This document shows, one piece after another, positions 1 to 7,747 of a stretch of 64,000 bases of DNA. The position numbers were made by a program, and so were the translations under genes. Position 1 is the first letter of the stretch. Each line of letters starts with the position of its first letter. The notes beneath the pieces were generated by a model. It made no database searches. It saw nothing but the letters and a program-made list of their open reading frames with translations, and was not told the DNA's origin. This DNA comes from Shewanella donghaensis (GTDB lineage Bacteria > Pseudomonadota > Gammaproteobacteria > Enterobacterales > Shewanellaceae), in assembly GCF_007567505.1 (NCBI RefSeq), contig NZ_CP041783.1, forward strand, positions 4,216,001 through 4,280,000, in the 5' to 3' direction.

Positions 1-647
1 ACCATGACAATTCGGTCGGCATAGGCCGCGACTTCATCCTCATGGGTGACCAAAACAACGGTTTTACCTTGTTTGTTCAAATCTCTAAACAACGCCATGA
101 TGTCTTTACTGGTTCGGCTATCTAGTGCACCAGTGGGTTCATCTGCCAGTATGATATTCGGCTGATAAATTAGCGCCCGCGCGATTGCTACACGTTGTTG
201 TTGACCACCAGAAAGCTGGCTAGGGTGATTTTCTAAGCGGTCACCTAAACCTACTGACTCTAAACATGCTTTAGCGCGTTGATCAGCATCCATAATTAGG
301 TTATCGGCATACATTAATGGCATTTTTACATTATCAAGAGCAGTGGTTCGTGCAAGTAGATTGAATTGTTGAAACACAAATCCGATATGATCGCGACGCA
401 ATGTTGCTAGCTCATCTTTACCCATACCGAGCGTTGATTGGTTAAGGATCCGTACTTCACCTTGCTCAGGCGTCATCAAACAGCCAATAAGATTCATTAA
501 GGTCGATTTTCCGGATCCTGATGGCCCCATAATGGCAACCATTTCACCTTGTTTTATGGTCAGGTTAATCTGTTTAAGTACATGAAAGCGTTCTCCGGCC
601 ATGGGAAAGCTATGACTTAAATTAAGACACTCAAGCGCTGGAGTCAT
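1..647 (-). CDS. MacB/LolD-type ABC transporter ATP-binding protein (partial, runs off left edge)
   Basis: This is the N-terminal 215 residues of an ABC ATPase that energises export of a substrate across the inner membrane. Visible are Walker A (GPSGSGKST, about residues 41-49), the Q-loop (VFQQFNLL), the signature LSGGQQQR, Walker B with ILADEPTGALD, and the H-loop VTHE. LADEPTGALDS is typical of the MacB/LolD/FtsE group. The ATG overlaps the stop of the upstream adaptor gene by four bases (ATGA), so the two are translationally coupled in one operon. The gene is cut by the window edge, so I cannot tell whether it continues into a MacB-type permease domain or is a stand-alone ATPase of about 230 residues. 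Confidence 0.9.
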   Translation of the reverse strand, partial: MTPALECLNLSHSFPMAGERFHVLKQINLTIKQGEMVAIMGPSGSGKSTLMNLIGCLMTPEQGEVRILNQSTLGMGKDELATLRRDHIGFVFQQFNLLARTTALDNVKMPLMYADNLIMDADQRAKACLESVGLGDRLENHPSQLSGGQQQRVAIARALIYQPNIILADEPTGALDSRTSKDIMALFRDLNKQGKTVVLVTHEDEVAAYADRIVM

Positions 648-2020
648 AATGAACCTGCTTTGATTTGAGTAATGACCATTTGATTATTTAAATCAGGTTT
701 CAATAGTTCAGTATATTGACCGTCAGTAATGCCCAATTGCACAGGCACGGATATTTGCTCACCATCACGTAGTATTAGCACGTTGCCTGTTCTCACCGTG
801 CCTTTTTGTATGGCTTTATGAAGCGCTTTTTGTTCGTCAGTGAGTACATCAGCTAAGAGCTTCTGCATTTGTCTTTGACGTTGTTCTGCCACGCCAGGTC
901 CGAATCCTTCTGAACGCTTTGGCATTTGTTGTTTGAGCTGTTGCTGTTGTTCCTCACTTAGGTTTAATGCTTCAAGGGATGCCATTGGTCCGCGGCGCTG
1001 TGGCTGATCAGAGCTTTCATTGAGGCGCGTAGCTAGGCGAAGTGCGGCATTGGATACACGCTGGATATCTCTTACGTTATCAATTGAAATATCTAAGTTC
1101 GCGGTCATCCCTGGTAATAAAACATCTGAACGATTGTCTGCAGAAACAATGACGGTATAACTCACTACCCCAGACGTTGATTCAGGTGAACGGCGTATTT
1201 GTTGGATCTCGCCGTTAAACTTACGATCTGGGAAAGCATCCACAGTGAAATTAACCCTTTGCTGTTCTTGTAATTGGCCAATATCAGACTCATCGATATA
1301 AGCTTCAATTTCCATAATGGAAAGATCTTTAGCAAGCATAAACAGTTCAGGTGTATTTAAGCTCGACGCTACAGTTTGGCCTGCTTCAATAGTGCGTGAA
1401 ATGACAAAGCCATCAATGGGGGCGCGAACTTCCGTACGTGATAAGTTAATTTGATCTTGTTGTAAGCTAGCTTTGTTTGAGGCCAGAGTCGCGTGCAGTA
1501 CATCAAGTTGTGCTTGTGCTTGTTGAACATCGAGTTGGTTTTGCTTGACGAGTGTTTGGTAATCGTCGAGTTCATCTTCTGAAATGTTTTTAGCTGCAGA
1601 CAATTTTTCAGCACGCTGTAAATCTCGTTGTGCTTTATTGAATGTCACCTTGGCACGTGCAATGGCAATTTTTTGTAAATTTATATCGGCTTGAGTCTTA
1701 TCAACTTGTGCTTGAGTTTCAGATACTTTTGCTGCAAAAGTGCTTGGGTCTATTTGAGCCAGTAATTGGCCTGCTACAACGGTGTCGTTAAAATCGACAT
1801 ATACCTGCGTTATTTGACCTGAAAGCTGCGACCCTACAATGACATCATCAACTGCCGCGAGTGTACCTGTTGCGCTGACGGAATTAAGGATATTACCTTT
1901 GCTGATAACTTCGGTTCTGTAATTTTCCGGTGGTGCGGAGGCTGTAGAATCTTGAGTGGTGATAAACCACCCTAGGCTTGCAATAATGATTGCTGAGAAT
2001 AATAAGATTAGACGTTTCAT
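644..2020 (-). CDS. MacA-like periplasmic adaptor (HlyD family) with helical insertion
   Basis: This 458-residue membrane fusion protein bridges an inner-membrane ABC pump and an outer-membrane channel. It has an N-terminal membrane anchor (residues 4-20), a lipoyl half-motif around 63-92, a long Q/A-rich coiled-coil hairpin (about 95-195), the second lipoyl half with RAPIDGFV (about 199-206), and beta-barrel and membrane-proximal domains. It is longer than E. coli MacA (about 370 aa). The excess lies near residues 334-405: a Q/R-rich segment with two LTxxQ-like motifs (LSEEQ near 354, LTDEQ near 393) resembling Spy/CpxP chaperone helices. The product is encoded directly upstream of the ABC ATPase with a 4-bp overlap. 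The substrate is unknown. Confidence 0.88.
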   Translation of the reverse strand: MKRLILLFSAIIIASLGWFITTQDSTASAPPENYRTEVISKGNILNSVSATGTLAAVDDVIVGSQLSGQITQVYVDFNDTVVAGQLLAQIDPSTFAAKVSETQAQVDKTQADINLQKIAIARAKVTFNKAQRDLQRAEKLSAAKNISEDELDDYQTLVKQNQLDVQQAQAQLDVLHATLASNKASLQQDQINLSRTEVRAPIDGFVISRTIEAGQTVASSLNTPELFMLAKDLSIMEIEAYIDESDIGQLQEQQRVNFTVDAFPDRKFNGEIQQIRRSPESTSGVVSYTVIVSADNRSDVLLPGMTANLDISIDNVRDIQRVSNAALRLATRLNESSDQPQRRGPMASLEALNLSEEQQQQLKQQMPKRSEGFGPGVAEQRQRQMQKLLADVLTDEQKALHKAIQKGTVRTGNVLILRDGEQISVPVQLGITDGQYTELLKPDLNNQMVITQIKAGSL

Positions 2021-2597
2021 AACTGCTCAAAATAGAAATCAATTTGAACTGTAGATTAACAATCCACGCCAACCTAACTCTATGTGTTTTACATATCTTT
2101 ACCCCATAGGTTCATTCGTTTACATAAGGGTTTTACGCTGATTAAATCGAGTTTGAAATTGAGAATTAATGCTAATACGTTTATTCCTGTAAATCGGTAT
2201 TTTTTTGTTGGCAACGGCTGGTGCGAGACACTAGCGGTTGAATGATTTTATTTAAACAGGTTTATCAGTAGGCTCTGTTCCGACACTTTAAGGATAAGGC
2301 ATTGAAATATAGCGTTTTGTATTATTGATTACAGTGTTTATTATTTTATTACCTACATAAATGACACTATGGAAAAATAAAAGCTTTACAATTTTTCAAA
2401 CTAACGTAATATACGCCTTGCTCTGGATTACAGAGTTATTAATGAAACATCAAGTAAAAGTAAAGCCTCAGAATTCTTCGTTATCGTAGTTCCTCTGTGT
2501 TTCCCTTAGCTTCATCGTCACATTAAATAATTCAGCACTCAGCGCATCGCATATTTGCGATAAATTTTTTAATTCTTACTTATATAAGGGACACATT
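2021..2597. other. 577-bp intergenic region upstream of the cold-shock gene
   Basis: This separates the divergent adaptor operon and the cold-shock gene and should hold both promoters. It is very AT-rich with no convincing ORF. Cold-shock genes usually carry long structured 5' leaders, and the 150-200 bp before the csp start could serve that role, but I cannot identify a definite promoter hexamer pair or a cold-box by eye. Confidence 0.5.
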
Positions 2598-2807
2598 ATG
2601 TCTAGCACTACTGGTATCGTAAAATGGTTTAACGAAGACAAAGGTTTCGGATTTATTACTCAAGACAATGGCGGCGCTGATGTATTCGTACATTTCCGTG
2701 CAATCACTTCTGAAGGTTTCAAAACTTTAGCTGAAGGCCAAAAAGTTTCTTTCGATTTAGAGCAAGGTCAAAAAGGCCCACAAGCAGCTAACGTAGTTGC
2801 TATCTAA
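2598..2807 (+). CDS. Cold-shock domain protein (CspA family)
   Basis: This 69-residue single cold-shock domain protein is a five-stranded beta-barrel RNA/ssDNA chaperone acting in the cytoplasm. Both nucleic-acid motifs are present: RNP1 KGFGFI (residues 15-20) and RNP2 VFVHF (29-33). It has the usual family length, with no C-terminal extension of the CspD replication-inhibitor type. An AAGGGA ribosome binding site lies just upstream of the ATG. The gene is monocistronic: a 24-bp perfect palindrome follows the stop and a strong intrinsic terminator lies about 100 bp downstream. Whether expression is cold-induced or constitutive cannot be told from the sequence. Confidence 0.97.
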   Translation: MSSTTGIVKWFNEDKGFGFITQDNGGADVFVHFRAITSEGFKTLAEGQKVSFDLEQGQKGPQAANVVAI

Positions 2808-2818
2808 TTTGAAAGTCT

Positions 2819-2842
2819 ACGTAAATGGCTAGCCATTTACGT
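2819..2842 (+). repeat. 24-bp perfect palindrome in the csp 3' UTR
   Basis: Two 12-base arms (ACGTAAATGGCT and its reverse complement) meet without a spacer, 11 bases after the csp stop codon. In RNA this would form a long hairpin; no T-tract follows, so it is not a standard terminator. It may stabilise the csp mRNA or be a protein binding site. Confidence 0.75.
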
Positions 2843-2903
2843 TACTTCAAATAATTGATGTCAAAGTAAATCTTAGATTTACACTAATTTGTCAACAATT
2901 ATT

Positions 2904-2931
2904 AAAAAAGCGAACTTAGGTTCGCTTTTTT
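2904..2931 (+). terminator. Intrinsic terminator of the cold-shock gene
   Basis: A 12-bp perfect stem (AAAAAAGCGAAC with GTTCGCTTTTTT) flanks a TTAG loop, followed by further T-rich sequence. The A-tract makes it capable of acting in both directions. Confidence 0.92.
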
Positions 2932-2952
2932 GTGTCTTTTTTTTATGATTTT

Positions 2953-3018
2953 CTACATCTACATCTACATCTACATCTACATCTACATCTACATCTACAT
3001 CTACATCTACATCTACAT
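2953..3018. repeat. Hexanucleotide microsatellite (CTACAT)x11
   Basis: Eleven uninterrupted copies of CTACAT are followed by a decayed copy. The array sits between the csp terminator and the next gene, about 290 bp upstream of that gene's start. Such pure arrays change length by slipped-strand mispairing. It lies outside any supported coding region. Confidence 0.97.
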
Positions 3019-3311
3019 CTATATCATTTAGTAAGCTGAATATTGAGTTTTCTTAATGACTACTCAATGAAATCCTTTCAATAAATGCTCAAGATAACCC
3101 CAAAACTGACTTTGACGATCAATCTAGGCTAAATGATCTCTAGTATTGATCCGACATTGATGTTTCTCTATCGCCTTCTCGGTAATAAACGTTAGGAAAT
3201 ATAGTTAGCGCTTTAGTGGTGAAGTATTAACAAATTCTAAAGCTACCTTTTACATTCATATCAACAGCCTTTAAGCTGATCCTTAATTTCTGATTAATAA
3301 AAGAATTACTG
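3019..3311. other. Leader region of the small membrane protein gene
   Basis: About 290 bp of AT-rich sequence lie between the microsatellite and the next start codon. It presumably contains the promoter for the 132-residue membrane protein. I see no ORF, repeat or clear operator. Confidence 0.4.
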
Positions 3312-3710
3312 ATGTTTTTTACAAAGAATTTGAGAGTATTTCTAATCGTTGGTGGCTTAATCACCATGATTGCCGCTATTTATGCGTTCAACCCAGCATT
3401 TGCTCTTAAACAAATGAATGGATTAGAGTTTGATGCTCAATATGTATTTTTGTTTAGACATTGGGGCATCATGGTCGGCTTAACAGGGCTATTTATTGTG
3501 GCATCTGCTTACAAAGTGGCTTGGAGAGAACCAATTATTTTGTTCTCATTTCTAGAGAAGCTATTTATGGTTTACCTCTTTTTTAGTAACTTTTTTAATC
3601 CAGAAACGGCTTATTTGAATGCCAAGTTTATTCCTTTTGTAATAACTGATGTCACTATGTGTTTATACACCTTAGGTTATTGGTATGAACAACGAAAAAG
3701 TAAAATTTGA
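3312..3710 (+). CDS. Hypothetical four-helix inner-membrane protein
   Basis: This 132-residue protein has four predicted transmembrane segments (about 7-27, 47-66, 74-92 and 103-121) separated by short loops, and a basic C-terminus (YEQRKSKI). I do not recognise a catalytic motif. The size and topology recall small DoxX-like or other uncharacterised four-helix membrane families, but this is only a resemblance. It appears monocistronic: a long AT-rich leader with a microsatellite lies upstream and a strong hairpin terminator follows 41 bp after the stop. The neighbouring molybdenum hydroxylase operon is convergent, so there is no functional hint from context. Confidence 0.75.
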   Translation: MFFTKNLRVFLIVGGLITMIAAIYAFNPAFALKQMNGLEFDAQYVFLFRHWGIMVGLTGLFIVASAYKVAWREPIILFSFLEKLFMVYLFFSNFFNPETAYLNAKFIPFVITDVTMCLYTLGYWYEQRKSKI

Positions 3711-3750
3711 ATTAGCATTATTTATTGATTACATATTAGTTTCTTAACAG

Positions 3751-3777
3751 AAGGCTACCCCATAGGGTAGCCTTTTT
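3751..3777 (+). terminator. Intrinsic terminator after the four-helix membrane protein
   Basis: A 9-bp perfect stem (AGGCTACCC/GGGTAGCCT) with a CATA loop is followed by TTTT. It lies between convergent genes and may also slow transcription arriving from the opposite strand, although the T-run on that side is poor. Confidence 0.9.
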
Positions 3778-3817
3778 GAAGCAAGAAAGTCATAACAGTG
3801 GATTCATTGATATTGGT

Positions 3818-4348
3818 TTATGTAGTTAAGCCATCGGTTGATAGAATGAGCTCTTTGACTGCTTGGTAATATTTTACATATCCGGTACAGCGACAAACAT
3901 GTTCCCCAAGCGCCTCTGAAATAACGGCTTCTACATCTGCTTTTTTTATCGGTGACTTCTTGATTTTTTCGATTAATGCCGTCGTTTCGTTGGTGAAGCC
4001 TGAGGTACACCAACCACATTGAAAGGCAAAGTTTTTGATAAACACCTCTTGCACGGGACTAAGTTGTATTATTTCCCCTACATCATTGGTTTTGGCATGT
4101 CCTTCAATGGTTCTAATTTTAAAATTATTAAAAGCATGGGCGCCAGATATGCATGTTCTAACGGTACTACTTGTTCCATCATCGTTATCAACAATGACAA
4201 CGCACGCATGACATATACCTTCACCACAGCCAAATTTGGTTCCTGTCATGTTTAAATACTCATGAAGAAACTCAATCATCATGACATTGGTATCGACATC
4301 AATAGGACCGACTAATTTATTGTTAATCGTTAAACTAATATCACTCAT
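3818..4348 (-). CDS. [2Fe-2S] subunit of a xanthine dehydrogenase-family molybdenum hydroxylase (IorA-like)
   Basis: This 176-residue electron-transfer subunit carries two [2Fe-2S] clusters. The N-terminal plant-ferredoxin-type cluster has Cys at CGEGICHAC (about 41-49) and a downstream C in VRTC. The C-terminal helical cluster has CGWC (about 111-114) and CRC (about 151-153). It passes electrons from the molybdenum centre of the catalytic subunit encoded immediately upstream, with only 2 bp between the two genes. It has no signal peptide, so export would be by hitch-hiking with the Tat-bearing large subunit. The physiological acceptor is not encoded nearby. Confidence 0.9.
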   Translation of the reverse strand: MSDISLTINNKLVGPIDVDTNVMMIEFLHEYLNMTGTKFGCGEGICHACVVIVDNDDGTSSTVRTCISGAHAFNNFKIRTIEGHAKTNDVGEIIQLSPVQEVFIKNFAFQCGWCTSGFTNETTALIEKIKKSPIKKADVEAVISEALGEHVCRCTGYVKYYQAVKELILSTDGLTT

Positions 4349-4350
4349 AA

Positions 4351-7179
4351 TTAAATCGCCTTCATAATATCTTGTGGGGTAACAGGTAAATGATAGAAAC
4401 GCTTATTGGTTGCTTGATAGATAGCCTCAATAAGGGCTGGCACCACAGGTATCATGACGACCTCAGCAACGCCTTTAGAGTCATCAGAATCTGATAGTGG
4501 CGGCATAATGGTATGTTTCATATTCCATACACCATTATGTTTTGCAAAAGGGACTTGATATCTATCTAAGTTCCATGTGCCTGTACCTGCACCTGTTTCA
4601 TCATCCGGTAAATGCTCATAAAGGGCATGGCCTACTCCCATGGTTAAGCCACCTTCTAATTGGCCTTCTACTAGTTCTTTAACATGTACGTTTCCTGGTT
4701 CTATCCATGTATGTGTACCGAGTATTTCTACATTTCCAAGCTTAGTATCAACAGCTATCTCAACTAAAGTTGCGCAAGGGGTGTAATAGGTGACCATGGC
4801 ATTGTTCATACTGGTTTTAGGGTAGTCCACGGATAAGCGTTTAATGACTTGGTAACCAGCTGCATTATATTGTTGCTTCTGTTCAGCTGTGGCGCCTATA
4901 CCATATTGAACAGCGATAGCATCGAGTGGGTAATTTTGTTTTTCGCCATTAAAGTCAAAATCTGCAGTTGCCCATTCCCAGCGGTTAAACGCATGGGCCA
5001 TGACAGAAGTCACTAACCCCATAGCATGGGCTTTTTTCGCAAGTAGTTCAAAGGCGATAGGTTGTTGACCTTCAATCACTAACGCACCTAGCTCCCATTT
5101 GTATTTTATTGCAGGGTTCATCTTAACTACTGAATCGTTCTTATTAATAATGGCTTGAGCCGCGGGTAATAAGCTATGTTGAAGGATGAGTTTTGCTGCG
5201 TGTGCTGTTGCATGGCTTTGAAAAAATGCTGATTGGCTCGCGGATGAGGCCATTCCGATAGTCGGTGTCCACGTTGGTTTATTAGACATTTCATCCTGAT
5301 GGGCTTGAGACATAGTATAGGGGCTGTCGCTTTCGATTAACTCCATGGCTTCAAACTCTTTAATTTTTGCCATATGCACTTCATCAGCCATATTACCAAG
5401 GTATTTTGTAATTAATGTACCTTGTGAGGTCTCGGTTCCTGTGCCCATTTCAATTGAGCAAACTTGCACAATAATTTTACCTTCAGGTGTAATGGCTACT
5501 GATGCTGATGGCGCTTCTGCACCAGTGCCATAATCCTTAGTCGCTATACCAAAACCTACACCATATTTTTTTGTCGGGTGAGCTTTCTCATAATCCAGTT
5601 TATTCTGTTTCCGCTTAGTCCAAATCTCATGTTTCTCTGCAAGGTTGAGCATTTCAATATAACGGGCACTTCCGTTTGGTATCGCGCCTTGAGTGTTTTT
5701 CTGTCCTGTTTGGAAGGCATTAATTCGTCTGAGTTCGAAAGTGTCGATATCTAAAGCTTCTGCAGCTTCATTGATCATCATTTCCATCGCCCCCATAGAT
5801 TGTAAAGTACCATAGCCCCTCATTGAGCCTGCATGTGGGGTTGCAGAGGGGTGGCACCAAGCTTGAATATCATTTCTAGGTAAGTAATAAATACTTTGAA
5901 TTGCACTGGCTCCAACCATGGTCACAGAGTCAGAATAGTTTTTCCTGCCTCCTCCAGCTAACACCATATCGGCAACTAGCCCGGTGATTTTTTTGGTTTT
6001 TTTATCAAAAGCCAATTTGTGGTTCATATTGAAAGTATGGCGTTTAAGTCCTGATTGAAATTGCTGGAAACGATCGTTAGCAATCCGAATAGGGTTAGTA
6101 CTATAGAGTGAAGCTATGATGCCGTAGTAAGGAAATATCGTATGGTCTTTTGCTCCGAATCCTCCACCAATGTAAGGGGTATGAACGATGAGTTCTTTGA
6201 TGGAAACACCTAATGGGCTTTTGGCGATCACTTCACCCGCTTGAGCGTAGAAATCTTGCGGGGATTGAGAACATATTACCACGTGTAAGCGATCATTTTT
6301 CTTATCTAACCAACCATTGAATGCTTCTGGCTCTAACATCATTGGCTCAATTGATTGGGTAGTAAATTTTTTATCGATAACTAACCAATCAGGGTTAGCT
6401 AAATCTTTACGTAATTCACTAGCGTAAAACATGGCTTTTTCTGTGGCATTTCCAGTTTGGTTTATGCTCGCATTCCAAACGGGTTTGTGATCTTTATAGT
6501 CAGGGAAAATTAACCCATCATGCAAAGTACTATAACGATCCTCTGAGGCGCTGCCAGCATCTCCCTCTTGGCGAATGATACGCCAACAGGCATAAGGATC
6601 TTGGTTTAAAGTGACCAGTGGCGTCGTTTCACCCCATTTAAATATTGCGCTACTAAACTCTATTTGGGCTTTGGCTTTTTTGAATTTAATGAATGAGTCA
6701 AATAATAGAATAGCAACTTCATGGCCTTGGTAATCAGGTGTTTTTCCTAACTCTAGTAGCATATTTTCGCCATAGAAATCGGGCAACTTAAGTTGGTTAT
6801 CTTTAAGTGTTTGTGCAGTAATTGTAAAGTAAGGTTTGGCGTCTTCTGGGATACTTGATAAGTCTAAATCTACAAGAATTTTATCTGCCTGGTTAACCCT
6901 AATGACATAACCATAATGTTGTTTTTGGGGCCAGCCGGGAATATCTTGAGCTCGATAATCTCGACCATAAATTTTCTGTCCAGTAACCTTTTCAATAGCA
7001 TCATATCGATAAGATGGCTTAGCCCCTGCATTCCATTTGGCTTTAAGTTTTTCAGATACAGATGCCGCGAAGGCTTTTTTCTTATCGAAAATCATCGGTG
7101 CGCTGTAGACTGCAACACCGCCGATAACACATTTTTTAATGAAACCTCGGCGTGATAAATCCGTTTGACCTGTGCTCAT
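4351..7179 (-). CDS. Tat-exported molybdopterin-binding catalytic subunit, IorB/aldehyde oxidase family
   Basis: This is the catalytic subunit of a molybdenum hydroxylase, about 942 residues long from the ATG at 7179. That start has a GGAA ribosome binding site and places a Tat signal (SRRGFIKK, residues 9-16, then a hydrophobic stretch) at the N-terminus. A longer reading frame reaches 7281 but would bury the Tat signal. Molybdopterin motifs include GGGFGAKD (about 338-345) and MRGYGTLQ (about 453-460). Near the C-terminus KGVAEVVMIPVVPAL matches the GVGE-type loop carrying the catalytic Glu, with one Gly changed to Ala. Electrons go to the 2Fe-2S subunit encoded next. The substrate is unknown; isoquinoline or an aldehyde is only a family-based guess. 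Confidence 0.88.
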   Translation of the reverse strand: MSTGQTDLSRRGFIKKCVIGGVAVYSAPMIFDKKKAFAASVSEKLKAKWNAGAKPSYRYDAIEKVTGQKIYGRDYRAQDIPGWPQKQHYGYVIRVNQADKILVDLDLSSIPEDAKPYFTITAQTLKDNQLKLPDFYGENMLLELGKTPDYQGHEVAILLFDSFIKFKKAKAQIEFSSAIFKWGETTPLVTLNQDPYACWRIIRQEGDAGSASEDRYSTLHDGLIFPDYKDHKPVWNASINQTGNATEKAMFYASELRKDLANPDWLVIDKKFTTQSIEPMMLEPEAFNGWLDKKNDRLHVVICSQSPQDFYAQAGEVIAKSPLGVSIKELIVHTPYIGGGFGAKDHTIFPYYGIIASLYSTNPIRIANDRFQQFQSGLKRHTFNMNHKLAFDKKTKKITGLVADMVLAGGGRKNYSDSVTMVGASAIQSIYYLPRNDIQAWCHPSATPHAGSMRGYGTLQSMGAMEMMINEAAEALDIDTFELRRINAFQTGQKNTQGAIPNGSARYIEMLNLAEKHEIWTKRKQNKLDYEKAHPTKKYGVGFGIATKDYGTGAEAPSASVAITPEGKIIVQVCSIEMGTGTETSQGTLITKYLGNMADEVHMAKIKEFEAMELIESDSPYTMSQAHQDEMSNKPTWTPTIGMASSASQSAFFQSHATAHAAKLILQHSLLPAAQAIINKNDSVVKMNPAIKYKWELGALVIEGQQPIAFELLAKKAHAMGLVTSVMAHAFNRWEWATADFDFNGEKQNYPLDAIAVQYGIGATAEQKQQYNAAGYQVIKRLSVDYPKTSMNNAMVTYYTPCATLVEIAVDTKLGNVEILGTHTWIEPGNVHVKELVEGQLEGGLTMGVGHALYEHLPDDETGAGTGTWNLDRYQVPFAKHNGVWNMKHTIMPPLSDSDDSKGVAEVVMIPVVPALIEAIYQATNKRFYHLPVTPQDIMKAI

Positions 7180-7385
7180 ATTAAATTCCAATTTTAAATA
7201 TTCTATGTTTAATGCATTATGACTCGTAGTAACAACTCGCATAAAAATTATAGTAGAAGTACATAATTTTGAGTAAAACATTGAAGGAATTTGTTGCTAT
7301 GATTTAGATTAGTTTCAATAACGGTACATTATTATTTGTTTTTTGATTGCCGTTTTAATTTTTAACTGATTAAGTTATTTTTTTG

Positions 7386-7405
7386 TTTATTTATTTATTT
7401 ATTTA
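7386..7405. repeat. Tetranucleotide repeat (TTTA)x5
   Basis: Five perfect TTTA copies lie inside a T-rich run between the divergent molybdenum hydroxylase operon and the small gene at 7439. The array is in the promoter region of both and may vary in length. Confidence 0.85.
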
Positions 7406-7438
7406 TTTTTGCATTGTTGATAGGGCTTTGGAGGGAGG

Positions 7439-7678
7439 ATGACTGATAGGCTTTTGATAATATTAATTAGGCTTTCTATTACTATTGGTCTTTGTTTAAT
7501 ATTATTAGGTGTGTATCTACATAACTTCAATGACGCCGTTGCTTCAATGGGAGTGGACGGCATTATTATCAGTTCAATGTGTGTTGCTTTCGGGATGGTG
7601 CTGTCGTTACCTACAAAAATGTATTTAACCTTTCTTTTGGTTGTTAGAGAGTCTGAGAAAAATGAAGATTTGAACTAA
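7439..7678 (+). CDS. Hypothetical two-helix membrane protein
   Basis: This 79-residue protein has two predicted membrane helices (about 5-27 and 41-68) joined by a loop with NFNDAVASMGVDG, and a short acidic C-terminus. A strong GGAGG-type ribosome binding site lies directly before the ATG, which supports expression. No family recognised. It is flanked by the divergent molybdenum hydroxylase operon and a convergent diguanylate cyclase gene, so it is probably monocistronic. Confidence 0.65.
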   Translation: MTDRLLIILIRLSITIGLCLILLGVYLHNFNDAVASMGVDGIIISSMCVAFGMVLSLPTKMYLTFLLVVRESEKNEDLN

Positions 7679-7747
7679 GCCGTTAATCATCCATTAAACC
7701 TGCTAATCCTGAAATTATCCCTGATGAATGACATATAAATTGGATCG

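Noticed and set aside
1369-1614. Genes on alternate frames or strands inside long coding regions, such as within the adaptor, peptidase and acylase genes
   Set aside because: These open frames overlap clearly assigned genes, lack ribosome binding sites and show biased composition expected of shadow frames.
2400-2460. Sigma-70 promoter for the cold-shock gene
   Set aside because: A TTG-containing box and a TATTAA box occur, but the spacing (about 13 bp) is wrong, so no promoter is called.
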